A DNA stretch of 64,000 nucleotides from Amblyomma americanum (lineage: Eukaryota > Arthropoda > Arachnida > Ixodida > Ixodidae): contig NC_135500.1 in assembly GCF_052857255.1 (NCBI RefSeq), forward strand, positions 49,006,272 to 49,070,271, in the 5' to 3' direction. Positions 1 to 11,926 of this stretch are shown one piece after another. How positions within the stretch are numbered: position 1 is the stretch's first letter; every line of letters starts with the position of its first letter. A program made the translations under genes and the position numbers. A model generated the notes under the pieces. The model made no database searches, was not told where the DNA came from, and saw nothing but the letters and a program-made list of their open reading frames with translations.

Positions 1-1897
1 GTACTTTGATTTTACAAGTCGTCGAAGAGTAGACGAGAGAGAGCTGTAAACTTTTTCTCTGAGAACTGCGCCAAAACTTGTATTCCGGCTCAAAATAACG
101 GGATACATCGTTTTAGATCGAAACTAGCGAGATTCACGAACATCGATTTTAGAAGTCGCCGAAGAGTAGAGAGAAAGGTTTAAACTTTTTCTTTCAGAAC
201 TGCGCGAAAACTTGTACTCCGGCTCAAAACAACGGGATACATCGTTTTAGATAGAAACTAGCGAGATTTACGCAATTCGATATTACATGTCGTCGAAAAG
301 TAGACGAGAGAAGGCTGTAAGCTTTTTCTCTCAGAACTGCGCGAAAACTTGAATTCCGGCTCAAAACAACGGGATGCATCGATTTAGATTGAAACTAGCG
401 AGATTTACGCACTTCGATTTTACAAGTCGTGGAAGAGTAGACGAGAGAAAGCTGTAAACGTTTCTCTCAGAACTGCGCGAAAACTTGAATTCCGGCTCAA
501 AACAACAGGATACATCGTTTTAGATCAAAACTAGCGAGATTCACGAACATCGATTTTACAAGTCTTCGAAGAGTAGACGAGAGAGAGCTGTAAACGTTTT
601 CTCTGAGAACTGTGCGAAAACTTGTATTCCGGCTAAAAACAACGGGATACATCGTTTTAGATCGAAACTAGCTAGATTTACGCACTTCGATTTTACAAGT
701 CGTCGAAGAGTAGACGAGAGAAAGCTATAAGCTTTTTCTCTCAGAACTGCGCGAAAACTTGAATTCCGGCTCAAAACAACGGGATTCATCGTTTTAGATC
801 GAAACTAGAGAGATTCAGGATCATAGATTTTACAAGTCGACAAAGGGTAGACGAGAGAAAGCTGTAAACTTTCTCTCAGAACTGCGCGAAAACTTGTATT
901 CCGGCTCAAAACCACGGGATACATTGTTTTAGATCAAAACGAGCGAGATTTACGCACTTCGATTTTACAAGTGGTCAAAGAGTAGACGAGAGAAAGCTAT
1001 TAACTTTTTCTCTCAGAACTGAGCGAAAACTTGTATTCCGGCTAAAAACAACGAGATACATCGTTTTAGATCAAAACTAGCGAGATTTACGTACTTCGAT
1101 TTTACAAGTCGTCGAAGAGTAGACGAGAGAAAGCTGTAAACTTTTTCTCTCTGAACTGCGCGAAAACTTCTATTCCGGCTCAAAACAACGGGATACATTG
1201 TTTTAGATCGAAACTAGCAAAATTCAAGAACATCGATTTTACAAGTCTTCGAAGAGTAGACAAGAGAAAGGTGTAAACATTTTCTTTCAGAACTGCGCGA
1301 AAACTTGTATTCCGGCTAAAAACAACGAGATAAATCGTTTTAGATCAAAACTAGCGAGATTTACGTACTTGCATTTTACAAGTCGTCGAAGAGTAGACGA
1401 GAGAAAGCTGTAAACTTTTTCTCTCAGAACTGCGCGAAAATTTCTATTCCGGCTCAAACAACGGGATACATTGTTTTAGATCGAAACTAGCAAAATTCAC
1501 GAACATCGATTTTACAAGTCGTCGAAGAGTAGACGAGAAAAAGGTTTAAACGTTTTCTCTCAGAACTGCGCGAAAACTTGTATTTCGGCTCAAAACAAAG
1601 GTATACATCGTTTTAGATATAAACTAGCGAGATTTACGCAATTCGATTTTACAAGTCGTCGAAAAGTAGACGAGAGAAGGCTGTAAACGTTTTCTCTGAG
1701 AACTGCGCGAAAACTTGAATTCCGGCTCAAAACAACGGGATGCATCGATTTAGATCGAAACTAGCGAGATTTACGCACATCGATTTTACAAGTCGTCGAA
1801 GAGTAGACGATAGAGAGCTGTAAATGTTTTCTCTCAGAACTGCGCGAAAACTTGTATTCCGGCACAAAACAACGGGATACATCGTTTTAGATCGAAA
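1..1897. repeat. Block I leading segment, re-used at 12.15 kb and 18.57 kb
   Basis: This segment starts inside a monomer. Bases 1 to about 1,115 reappear at 12,153-13,267 (offset 12,152) and the wider interval 1 to about 2,595 reappears at 18,566-21,160 (offset 18,565). Diagnostic variants shared by the copies include the 4-base deletion 'gagtagagagaaagg' near 165, the 'gattcaggatcatag' segment near 812 and 'acgtacttgcatttt' near 1,360. It contains only satellite monomers. Confidence 0.85.
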
Positions 1898-2593
1898 CTA
1901 GCGAGATTTACGCACTTCGATTTTACAAGTCGTCGAAGAGTAGACGAGGGAAAGCTATAAGCTTTTTCTCTCAGAACTGCGCGAAAACTTGTATTCCGGC
2001 TCAAAACAACGGTATACATCCTTTTAGATCGAAACTAGCGAGGTTCACGAACATAGATTTTATAAGTCGTCGCAGGGTAGACGAGAGAAAGCTGTAAACT
2101 TTTTCTCTCAGAACAGCGCGAAAACTTCTATTCCGGCTCAAAACAACGGGATACATTGTTTTAGATCGAAACTAGCAAAATTCACGAACATCGATTTTAC
2201 AAGTCGTCGAAGAGTAGACAAGAGAAAGGTGTAAACGTTTTCTCTCTGAACTGCGCGAAAAATTGTATTTCGGCTCAAAACAAAGGGATACATCGTTTTA
2301 GATAGAAACTAGCGAGATTTACGCAATTCGATTTTACAAGTCGTCGAAAAGTAGACGAGAGAAGGCTGTAAACGTTTTCTCTGAGAACTGCGCGAAAACT
2401 TGAATTCAGGCTCAAAACAACGGGATGCATCGATATAGATCGAAACTAGTGAGATTTATGCACTTCGATTTTACAAGTCGTCGAAGAGTAGACGAGAGAA
2501 AGCTGTAAACTTTTTCTCTCAGAACTGCGCGAAAACTTGAATTCCGGCTCAAAACAACGGGATACATCGTTTTAGAATGAAACTAGCGAGATT

Positions 2594-3004
2594 TACGCAC
2601 TTCGATTTTACAAGTGGTCAAAGAGTAGACGAGAGAAAGCTATTAACTTTTTCTCTCAGAACTGAGCGAAAACTTGTATTCCGGCTAAAAACAACGAGAT
2701 ACATCGTTTTAGATCAAAACTAGCGAGATTTACGTACTTCGATTTTACAAGTCGTCGAAAAGTAGACGAGAGAAGGCTGTAAACGTTTTCTCTGAGAACT
2801 GCGCGAAAACTTGAATTCAGGCTCAAAACAACGGGATGCATCGATATAGATCGAAACTAGTGAGATTTATGCACTTCGATTTTACAAGTCGTCGAAGAGT
2901 AGACGAGAGAAAGCTGTAAACTTTTTCTCTCAGAACTGCGCGAAAACTTGAATTCCGGCTCAAAACAACGGGATACATCGTTTTAGAATGAAACTAGCGA
3001 GATT
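2594..3004. repeat. Three-monomer (411 bp) insertion within copy A
   Basis: Relative to the homologous stretch around 21,160, copies A and B have exactly three extra monomers here; the offset to the downstream copy changes from 18,565 to 18,154. Its first part resembles 951-1,115 ('acaagtggtcaaagagtaga', 'ctattaac') and its second part, from about 2,745, repeats 2,334-2,593. The matching interval in copy B is 7,101-7,511. This looks like an unequal exchange that kept the monomer phase. Confidence 0.75.
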
Positions 3005-3863
3005 CACGAACATCGATTTTACAAGTCGTCGAAGTGTAGACGAGAGAGAGCTGTAATTGTTTTCTCTTAGAACTGCGCGAAAACTTGTATTCCGGCTCAA
3101 AACAACGAGATACATTGTTTTAGATCGAAACTAGCGAGATTTACGCACTTCGATTTTACAAGTCGTCGAAGAGTAGACGAGAGAGAGCTGTAAACGTTTT
3201 CTCTCAGAAGTGCGCGAAAACTTGTATTCCGGCTCAAAACAACGGGATACATCGTTTTAAATTGAAACTAGCGAGATTTACGCACTTCGATTTTACAAGT
3301 CGTCGAAGAGTAGACGAGAGAAAGCTGTAAGCTTTTTCTCTCAGAACTGCGCGAAAACTTGTATTCCGGCTCAAAACAACGGGATACATCGTTTTAGATT
3401 GAAACTAGCGAGATTCACGAACATCGTTTTTACATGTCGTCGAAGAGTAGACGAGAGAAAGTTGTAAACTTTTTCTCTCATAACGGCACGAAAACTTGTA
3501 TTCCGGCTCAAAACAACAGGGTACATCCTTTTAGATCGAAACTAGCGAGATTTAAGCACTTTGATTTTACAAGTCGTCGAAGAGTAGACGCGAGAAAGCT
3601 GAAAGCTTTTCCTCTCAGAACTGAGCGAAAACTTGAATTCCGGCTCAAAACAAAGGGATACATCGTTTTAGATCGAAACTAGCGCGATTTACGCACTTAG
3701 ACTTTACAAGTCGTCGAAGAGTAGACGAGAGAAAGCTGTATGCTTTCTCTCTCAGAACTGCGCGAAAACTTGAATTCCGGCTCAAAACAACGGGATACAT
3801 CGTTTTAGATCGAAACTAGCGCGATTTACGCACTTAGATTTTACAAGTCGTCGAAGAGTAGAC

Positions 3864-3888
3864 GAGAGAAAGCTGTAAGCTTTCTCTC
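3864..3888. repeat. Perfect 11 bp inverted repeat, 3-base loop (hairpin/cruciform candidate)
   Basis: Arms GAGAGAAAGCT and AGCTTTCTCTC flank the loop GTA. The same perfect structure occurs at 8,371, 14,373, 22,018, 24,198, 25,425, 28,569, 30,749, 32,929, 34,156 (loop GCA), 37,300 and 39,480, each 25 bases long. Most other monomers carry a form with one or a few mismatches ('aaagctataagcttt', 'aaagctgaaagcttt', 'aagctgtaaacttttt'). In block III the purine arm is often GAGAGAGAGCT, with one mismatch. Confidence 0.85.
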
Positions 3889-3957
3889 TCAGAACTGCGC
3901 GAAAACTTGTATTCCGGCTCAAAACAACGGGATACATCGTTTTAGATCGAAATTAGA

Positions 3958-4088
3958 GAGATTCACGAACATAGATTTTACAAGTCGACAAAGGGTAGAC
4001 GAGAGAAAGCCGTAAACTTGCAGAACTGCGCGAAAACTTAAATTCCGGCTCAAAACAACGGGATACATCGTTTTAGACCGAAACTAGC
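3958..4088. repeat. Short monomer variant (131 bp)
   Basis: This monomer lacks six bases of the pyrimidine tract: 'gtaaacttgcagaactg' replaces 'gtaaactttttctctcagaactg'. It also has the variants 'gaacatagatttt' and 'gtcgacaaagggtaga'. The form recurs at the same place in every module (for example 8,465, 14,467, 22,112, 24,292, 25,519, 28,663, 30,843, 33,023, 37,394 and 39,574) and accounts for part of why module lengths fall short of multiples of 137. It cannot form the 11 bp hairpin. Confidence 0.82.
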
Positions 4089-6404
4089 GAGATTCACGAA
4101 CATCGATTTTACAAGTCGTCGCAGAGTAGAAGAGAGAGAGCTGTAACCTTTTGCTCTCAGAACGGCGCGAAAACTTGTATTCCGACTCAAAACAACGGCA
4201 TACATCGTTTTAGAACGAAACTAGCGAGATTCACGAACATCGATTTTACAAGTCGTCGAAGAGTAGACGAGAGAGAGCTGTAAACGTTTTCTCTCAGAAC
4301 TGCGCGAAAACTTGTATTCCGGCTCAAAACAACGGGATACATCGTTTTAGATCAAAACTAGCGAGATTTACGCACTTCGATTTTACAAGTCGTCGAAGAG
4401 TAGACAAGAGAAAGCTGAAAGCTTTTTCTCTCAGAACTGCGCGAAAACTTGTATTCCGGCTCAAAACAACGGGATACATCGTTTCAGATCGAAACTAGCG
4501 AGATTCACGAACATCGATTTTACATGTCGTCGAAGAGTAGACGAGAGAAAGTTGTAAACTTTTTCGCTCATAACTGCGCGAAAACTTGTATTCCGGCTCA
4601 AAACAACAGGGTACATCGTTTTAGATCGAAACTAGCGAGATTTACGCACTTCGATTCTACAAGTCGTCGAAGAGTCGACGAGAGAAAGCTGTAAACTTTT
4701 TCTCTCAAAACTGGGCGAAAACTTCTATTCCGGCTCAAACAACGGGATACATTGTTTTAGATCGAAACTAGCAAAATTCACGAACATTGATTTTACAAGT
4801 CGTCGAAGAGTAGACAAGAGAAAGTGTTAAACATTTTCTCTCAGAACTGCGCAAAACTTGTATTGCGACTAAAAGCAACGAGATACATCGTTTTAGATCA
4901 AAACTAGCGAGATTTATGTACTTCGATTTTACAAGTCGTCGAAGAGTAGACGAGAGAAAGCTATAAGCTTTTTCTCTCAGAACTGCGCGAAAACTTAAAT
5001 TCCGGCTCAAAACAACGGGATACATCGTTTTAGATCGAAACTAGAGAGATTCAGGATCATAGATTTTACAAGTCGACAAAGGGTTGACGAGAGAAAGCTG
5101 TAAACTTTCTCTCAGAACTGCGCGAAAACTTGTATTCCGGCTCAAAACCACGGGATACATCGTTTTAGGTCAAAACGAGCGAGATTTACGCACTTCGATT
5201 TTACAAGTCGTCGAAGAGTAGACGAGAAAGAGCTTTAACCTTTTTCTCTCAGAACTGCGCCAAAACTTGTATTCCGGCTCAAAATAACGGGATACATCGT
5301 TTTAGATCGAAACTAGCGAGATTCACGAACATCGATTTTAGAAGTCGCCGAAGAGTAGACGAGAGAAAGGTTTAAACTTTTTCTTTCAGAACTGCGCGAA
5401 AACTTGTATTCCGGCTCAAAACAACGGGATACATCGTTTTAGATAGAAACTAGCGAGATTTACGCAATTCGATATTACATGTCGTCGAAAAGTAGACGAG
5501 AGAAGGCTGTAAGCTTTTTCTCTCAGAACTGCGCGAAAACTTGAATTCCGGCTCAAAACAACGGGATGCATCGATTTAGATCGAAACTAGCGAGATTTAC
5601 GCACTTCGATTTTACAAGTCGTGGAAGAGTAGACGAGAGAAAGCTGTAAACGTTTCTCTCAGAACTGCGCGAAAACTTGAATTCCGGCTCAAAACAACAG
5701 GATACATCGTTTTAGATCAAAACTAGCGAGATTCACGAACATCGATTTTACAAGTCGTCGAAGAGTAGACGAGAGAGAGCTGTAAACGTTTTCTCTCAGA
5801 ACTGCGCGAAAACTTGTATTCCGGCTAAAAACAACGGGATACATCGTTTTAGATCGAAACTAGCTAGATTTACGCACTTCGATTTTACAAGTCGTCGAAG
5901 AGTAGACGAGAGAAAGCTATAAGCTTTTTCTCTCAGAACTGCGCGAAAACTTGAATTCCGGCTCAAAGCAACGGGATACATCGTTTTAGATCGAAACTAG
6001 AGAGATTCAGGATCATAGATTTTACAAGTCGACAAAGGGTAGACGAGAGAAAGCTGTAAACTTTCTCTCAGAACTGCGCGAAAACTTGTACTCCGGCTCA
6101 AAACCACGGGATACATCGTTTTAGATCAAAACGAGCGAGATTTACGCACTTCGATTTTACAAGTGGTCAAAGAGTAGACGAGAGAAAGCTGTTAACTTTT
6201 TCTCTCAGAACTGCGCGAAAACTTCTATTCCGGCTCAAAACAACGGGATACATTGTTGTAGATCGAAACTAGCAAAATTCACGAACATCGATTTTACAAG
6301 TCGTCGAAGAGTAGACAAGAGAAAGGTGTAAACATTTTCTCTCAGAACTGCGCAAAACTTGTATTCCGACTAAAAGCAACGAGATAGATCGTTTTAGATC
6401 AAAA

Positions 6405-9400
6405 CTAGCGAGATTTACGCACTTCGATTTTACAAGTCGTCGAAGAGTAGACGAGGGAAAGCTATAAGCTTTTTCTCTCAGAACTGCGCGAAAACTTGTA
6501 TTCCGGCTCAAAACAACGGTATACATCCTTTTAGATCGAAACTAGCGAGGTTCACGAACATAGATTTTATAAGTCGTCGCAGGGTAGACGAGAGAAAGCT
6601 GTAAACTTTTTCTCTCAGAACAGCGCGAAAACTTCTATTCCGGCTCAAAACAACGGGATACATTGTTTTAGATCGAAACTAGCAAAATTCACGAACATCG
6701 ATTTTACAAGTCGTCGAAGAGTAGACAAGAGAAAGGTGTAAACGTTTTCTCTCTGAACTGCGCGAAAAATTGTATTTCGGCTCAAAACAAAGGGATACAT
6801 CGTTTTAGATAGAAACTAGCGAGATTTACGCAATTCGATTTTACAAGTCGTCGAAAAGTAGACGAGAGAAGGCTGTAAACGTTTTCTCTGAGAACTGCGC
6901 GAAAACTTGAATTCAGGCTCAAAACAACGGGATGCATCGATATAGATCGAAACTAGTGAGATTTATGCACTTCGATTTTACAAGTCGTCGAAGAGTAGAC
7001 GAGAGAAAGCTGTAAACTTTTTCTCTCAGAACTGCGCGAAAACTTGAATTCCGGCTCAAAACAACGGGATACATCGTTTTAGAATGAAACTAGCGAGATT
7101 TACGCACTTCGATTTTACAAGTGGTCAAAGAGTAGACGAGAGAAAGCTATTAACTTTTTCTCTCAGAACTGAGCGAAAACTTGTATTCCGGCTAAAAACA
7201 ACGAGATACATCGTTTTAGATCAAAACTAGCGAGATTTACGTACTTCGATTTTACAAGTCGTCGAAAAGTAGACGAGAGAAGGCTGTAAACGTTTTCTCT
7301 GAGAACTGCGCGAAAACTTGAATTCAGGCTCAAAACAACGGGATGCATCGATATAGATCGAAACTAGTGAGATTTATGCACTTCGATTTTACAAGTCGTC
7401 GAAGAGTAGACGAGAGAAAGCTGTAAACTTTTTCTCTCAGAACTGCGCGAAAACTTGAATTCCGGCTCAAAACAACGGGATACATCGTTTTAGAATGAAA
7501 CTAGCGAGATTCACGAACATCGATTTTACAAGTCGTCGAAGTGTAGACGAGAGAGAGCTGTAATTGTTTTCTCTTAGAACTGCGCGAAAACTTGTATTCC
7601 GGCTCAAAACAACGAGATACATTGTTTTAGATCGAAACTAGCGAGATTTACGCACTTCGATTTTACAAGTCGTCGAAGAGTAGACGAGAGAGAGCTGTAA
7701 ACGTTTTCTCTCAGAAGTGCGCGAAAACTTGTATTCCGGCTCAAAACAACGGGATACATCGTTTTAAATTGAAACTAGCGAGATTTACGCACTTCGATTT
7801 TACAAGTCGTCGAAGAGTAGACGAGAGAAAGCTGTAAGCTTTTTCTCTCAGAACTGCGCGAAAACTTGTATTCCGGCTCAAAACAACGGGATACATCGTT
7901 TTAGATTGAAACTAGCGAGATTCACGAACATCGTTTTTACATGTCGTCGAAGAGTAGACGAGAGAAAGTTGTAAACTTTTTCTCTCATAACGGCACGAAA
8001 ACTTGTATTCCGGCTCAAAACAACAGGGTACATCCTTTTAGATCGAAACTAGCGAGATTTAAGCACTTTGATTTTACAAGTCGTCGAAGAGTAGACGCGA
8101 GAAAGCTGAAAGCTTTTCCTCTCAGAACTGAGCGAAAACTTGAATTCCGGCTCAAAACAAAGGGATACATCGTTTTAGATCGAAACTAGCGCGATTTACG
8201 CACTTAGACTTTACAAGTCGTCGAAGAGTAGACGAGAGAAAGCTGTATGCTTTCTCTCTCAGAACTGCGCGAAAACTTGAATTCCGGCTCAAAACAACGG
8301 GATACATCGTTTTAGATCGAAACTAGCGCGATTTACGCACTTAGATTTTACAAGTCGTCGAAGAGTAGACGAGAGAAAGCTGTAAGCTTTCTCTCTCAGA
8401 ACTGCGCGAAAACTTGTATTCCGGCTCAAAACAACGGGATACATCGTTTTAGATCGAAATTAGAGAGATTCACGAACATAGATTTTACAAGTCGACAAAG
8501 GGTAGACGAGAGAAAGCCGTAAACTTGCAGAACTGCGCGAAAACTTAAATTCCGGCTCAAAACAACGGGATACATCGTTTTAGACCGAAACTAGCGAGAT
8601 TCACGAACATCGATTTTACAAGTCGTCGCAGAGTAGAAGAGAGAGAGCTGTAACCTTTTGCTCTCAGAACGGCGCGAAAACTTGTATTCCGACTCAAAAC
8701 AACGGCATACATCGTTTTAGAACGAAACTAGCGAGATTCACGAACATCGATTTTACAAGTCGTCGAAGAGTAGACGAGAGAGAGCTGTAAACGTTTTCTC
8801 TCAGAACTGCGCGAAAACTTGTATTCCGGCTCAAAACAACGGGATACATCGTTTTAGATCAAAACTAGCGAGATTTACGCACTTCGATTTTACAAGTCGT
8901 CGAAGAGTAGACAAGAGAAAGCTGAAAGCTTTTTCTCTCAGAACTGCGCGAAAACTTGTATTCCGGCTCAAAACAACGGGATACATCGTTTCAGATCGAA
9001 ACTAGCGAGATTCACGAACATCGATTTTACATGTCGTCGAAGAGTAGACGAGAGAAAGTTGTAAACTTTTTCGCTCATAACTGCGCGAAAACTTGTATTC
9101 CGGCTCAAAACAACAGGGTACATCGTTTTAGATCGAAACTAGCGAGATTTACGCACTTCGATTCTACAAGTCGTCGAAGAGTCGACGAGAGAAAGCTGTA
9201 AACTTTTTCTCTCAAAACTGGGCGAAAACTTCTATTCCGGCTCAAACAACGGGATACATTGTTTTAGATCGAAACTAGCAAAATTCACGAACATTGATTT
9301 TACAAGTCGTCGAAGAGTAGACAAGAGAAAGTGTTAAACATTTTCTCTCAGAACTGCGCAAAACTTGTATTGCGACTAAAAGCAACGAGATACATCGTTT

Positions 9401-10911
9401 TAGATCAAAACTAGCGAGATTTATGTACTTCGATTTTACAAGTCGTCGAAGAGTAGACGAGAGAAAGCTATAAGCTTTTTCTCTCAGAACTGCGCGAAAA
9501 CTTAAATTCCGGCTCAAAACAACGGGATACATCGTTTTAGATCGAAACTAGAGAGATTCAGGATCATAGATTTTACAAGTCGACAAAGGGTTGACGAGAG
9601 AAAGCTGTAAACTTTCTCTCAGAACTGCGCGAAAACTTGTATTCCGGCTCAAAACCACGGGATACATCGTTTTAGGTCAAAACGAGCGAGATTTACGCAC
9701 TTCGATTTTACAAGTCGTCGAAGAGTAGACGAGAAAGAGCTTTAACCTTTTTCTCTCAGAACTGCGCCAAAACTTGTATTCCGGCTCAAAATAACGGGAT
9801 ACATCGTTTTAGATCGAAACTAGCGAGATTCACGAACATCGATTTTAGAAGTCGCCGAAGAGTAGACGAGAGAAAGGTTTAAACTTTTTCTTTCAGAACT
9901 GCGCGAAAACTTGTATTCCGGCTCAAAACAACGGGATACATCGTTTTAGATAGAAACTAGCGAGATTTACGCAATTCGATATTACATGTCGTCGAAAAGT
10001 AGACGAGAGAAGGCTGTAAGCTTTTTCTCTCAGAACTGCGCGAAAACTTGAATTCCGGCTCAAAACAACGGGATGCATCGATTTAGATCGAAACTAGCGA
10101 GATTTACGCACTTCGATTTTACAAGTCGTGGAAGAGTAGACGAGAGAAAGCTGTAAACGTTTCTCTCAGAACTGCGCGAAAACTTGAATTCCGGCTCAAA
10201 ACAACAGGATACATCGTTTTAGATCAAAACTAGCGAGATTCACGAACATCGATTTTACAAGTCGTCGAAGAGTAGACGAGAGAGAGCTGTAAACGTTTTC
10301 TCTCAGAACTGCGCGAAAACTTGTATTCCGGCTAAAAACAACGGGATACATCGTTTTAGATCGAAACTAGCTAGATTTACGCACTTCGATTTTACAAGTC
10401 GTCGAAGAGTAGACGAGAGAAAGCTATAAGCTTTTTCTCTCAGAACTGCGCGAAAACTTGAATTCCGGCTCAAAGCAACGGGATACATCGTTTTAGATCG
10501 AAACTAGAGAGATTCAGGATCATAGATTTTACAAGTCGACAAAGGGTAGACGAGAGAAAGCTGTAAACTTTCTCTCAGAACTGCGCGAAAACTTGTACTC
10601 CGGCTCAAAACCACGGGATACATCGTTTTAGATCAAAACGAGCGAGATTTACGCACTTCGATTTTACAAGTGGTCAAAGAGTAGACGAGAGAAAGCTGTT
10701 AACTTTTTCTCTCAGAACTGCGCGAAAACTTCTATTCCGGCTCAAAACAACGGGATACATTGTTGTAGATCGAAACTAGCAAAATTCACGAACATCGATT
10801 TTACAAGTCGTCGAAGAGTAGACAAGAGAAAGGTGTAAACATTTTCTCTCAGAACTGCGCAAAACTTGTATTCCGACTAAAAGCAACGAGATAGATCGTT
10901 TTAGATCAAAA
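6405..10911. repeat. 4,507 bp higher-order unit, copy B
   Basis: This is a direct tandem duplicate of copy A. Matching ends near 10,925, where B reads 'acgtactttgatttt' and the base after copy A reads 'acgcacttcgatttt'. It shares with A, and not with the later copy C, a G at 9,372 (4,865 in A; C at 15,785) and a C at 10,598 (6,091 in A; T at 17,011). A and B are therefore closer to each other than to C. Confidence 0.88.
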
Positions 10912-11926
10912 CTAGCGAGATTTACGTACTTTGATTTTACAAGTCGTCGAAGAGTAGACGAGAGAGAGCTGTAAACTTTTTCTCTGAGAACTGCGCCAAA
11001 ACTTGTATTCCGGATCAAAATAACGGGATACATCGTTTTAGATCGAAACTAGCGAGATTCACGAACATCGATTTTAGAAGTCGCCGAAGAGTAGAGAGAA
11101 AGGTTTAAACTTTTTCTTTCAGAACTGCGCGAAAACTTGTACTCCGGCTCAAAACAACGGGATACATCGTTTTAGATAGAAACTAGCGAGATTTACGCAA
11201 TTCGATATTACATGTCATCGAAAAGTAGACGAGAGAAGGCTGTAAGCTTTTTCTCTCAGAACTGCGCGAAAACTTGAATTCCGGCTCAAAACAACGGGAT
11301 GCATCGATTTAGATTGAAACTAGCGAGATTTACGCACTTCGATTTTACAAGTCGTGGAAGAGTAGACGAGAGAAAGCTGTAAACGTTTCTCTCAGAACTG
11401 CGCGAAAACTTGAATTCCGGCTCAAAACAACAGGATACATCGTTTTAGATCAAAACTAGCGAGATTCACGAACATCGATTTTACAAGTCTTCGAAGAGTA
11501 GACGAGAGAGAGCTGTAAACGTTTTCTCTGAGAACTGCGCGAAAACTTGTATTCCGGCTAAAAACAACGGGATACATCGTTTTAGATCGAAACTAGCTAG
11601 ATTTACGCACTTCGATTTTACAAGTCGTCGAAGAGTAGACGAGAGAAAGCTATAAGCTTTTTCTCTCAGAACTGCGCGAAAACTTGAATTCCGGCTCAAA
11701 ACAACGGGATTCATCGTTTTAGATCGAAACTAGAGAGATTCAGGATCATAGATTTTACAAGTCGACAAAGGGTAGACGAGAGAAAGCTGTAAACGTTTCT
11801 CTCAGAACTGCGGGAAAACTTGAATTCCCGCTCAAAACAACGGGATACATAGTTTTAGATCGAAAGTAGCGAGATTCGCGAACATCGATTTTACAAGTCG
11901 TCGAAGAGTAGACGAGAGAAAGCTGT
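10700..11926. repeat. 1,227 bp module (nine monomers), first copy
   Basis: Bases from about 10,700 to 11,790 match 11,927-13,017 at an offset of 1,227 bp (nine monomers less six bases). Small differences include 'gacaagag' against 'gacatgag' and 'catgtcatcg' at 11,211 against 'catgtcgtcg' in the second copy. The final monomer of this copy (about 11,790-11,926) is a distinctive variant not found in the second copy. Confidence 0.8.
11790..11926. repeat. Distinctive variant monomer with perfect 7 bp dyad
   Basis: This monomer differs from its neighbours at several places: 'actgcgggaaaac' for 'actgcgcgaaaac', 'aattcccgctc' for 'aattccggctc', 'acatagttttag', 'cgaaagtagc' and 'gattcgcgaac'. The first two changes turn an imperfect inverted repeat into a perfect one: GCGGGAA at 11,810-11,816 and TTCCCGC at 11,825-11,831 with an 8-base spacer. 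A second copy lies 6,413 bp downstream, at about 18,203-18,339. Confidence 0.8.

Larger units (their letters stand above)
1898..6404. repeat. 4,507 bp higher-order unit, copy A
   Basis: About 33 monomers long. It is followed immediately by copy B at an exact offset of 4,507 bp. In the stretches compared, including unusual variants ('tattgcgact' at 4,861; 'cttgtactcc' at 6,086), I noticed no base difference between A and B. The left edge is where 6,405 onward begins to match 1,898 onward, within about 15 bp. It contains a three-monomer internal insertion at about 2,594-3,004, listed separately. Confidence 0.88.

Noticed and set aside
3434..3682. Arginine/lysine-rich peptide (starting MSSKSRRE) that looks like a small basic DNA-binding protein
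   Set aside because: The basic composition comes from the 'tcgtcgaagagtagacgaga' landmark of the satellite read in one frame. It recurs at module spacing and has no independent conservation.
6269..6526. 61-85 codon open frames on the - strand, beginning with similar short peptides
   Set aside because: Same monomer read in reverse; dozens of copies at satellite spacing, no plausible promoter or start context, and no known family.
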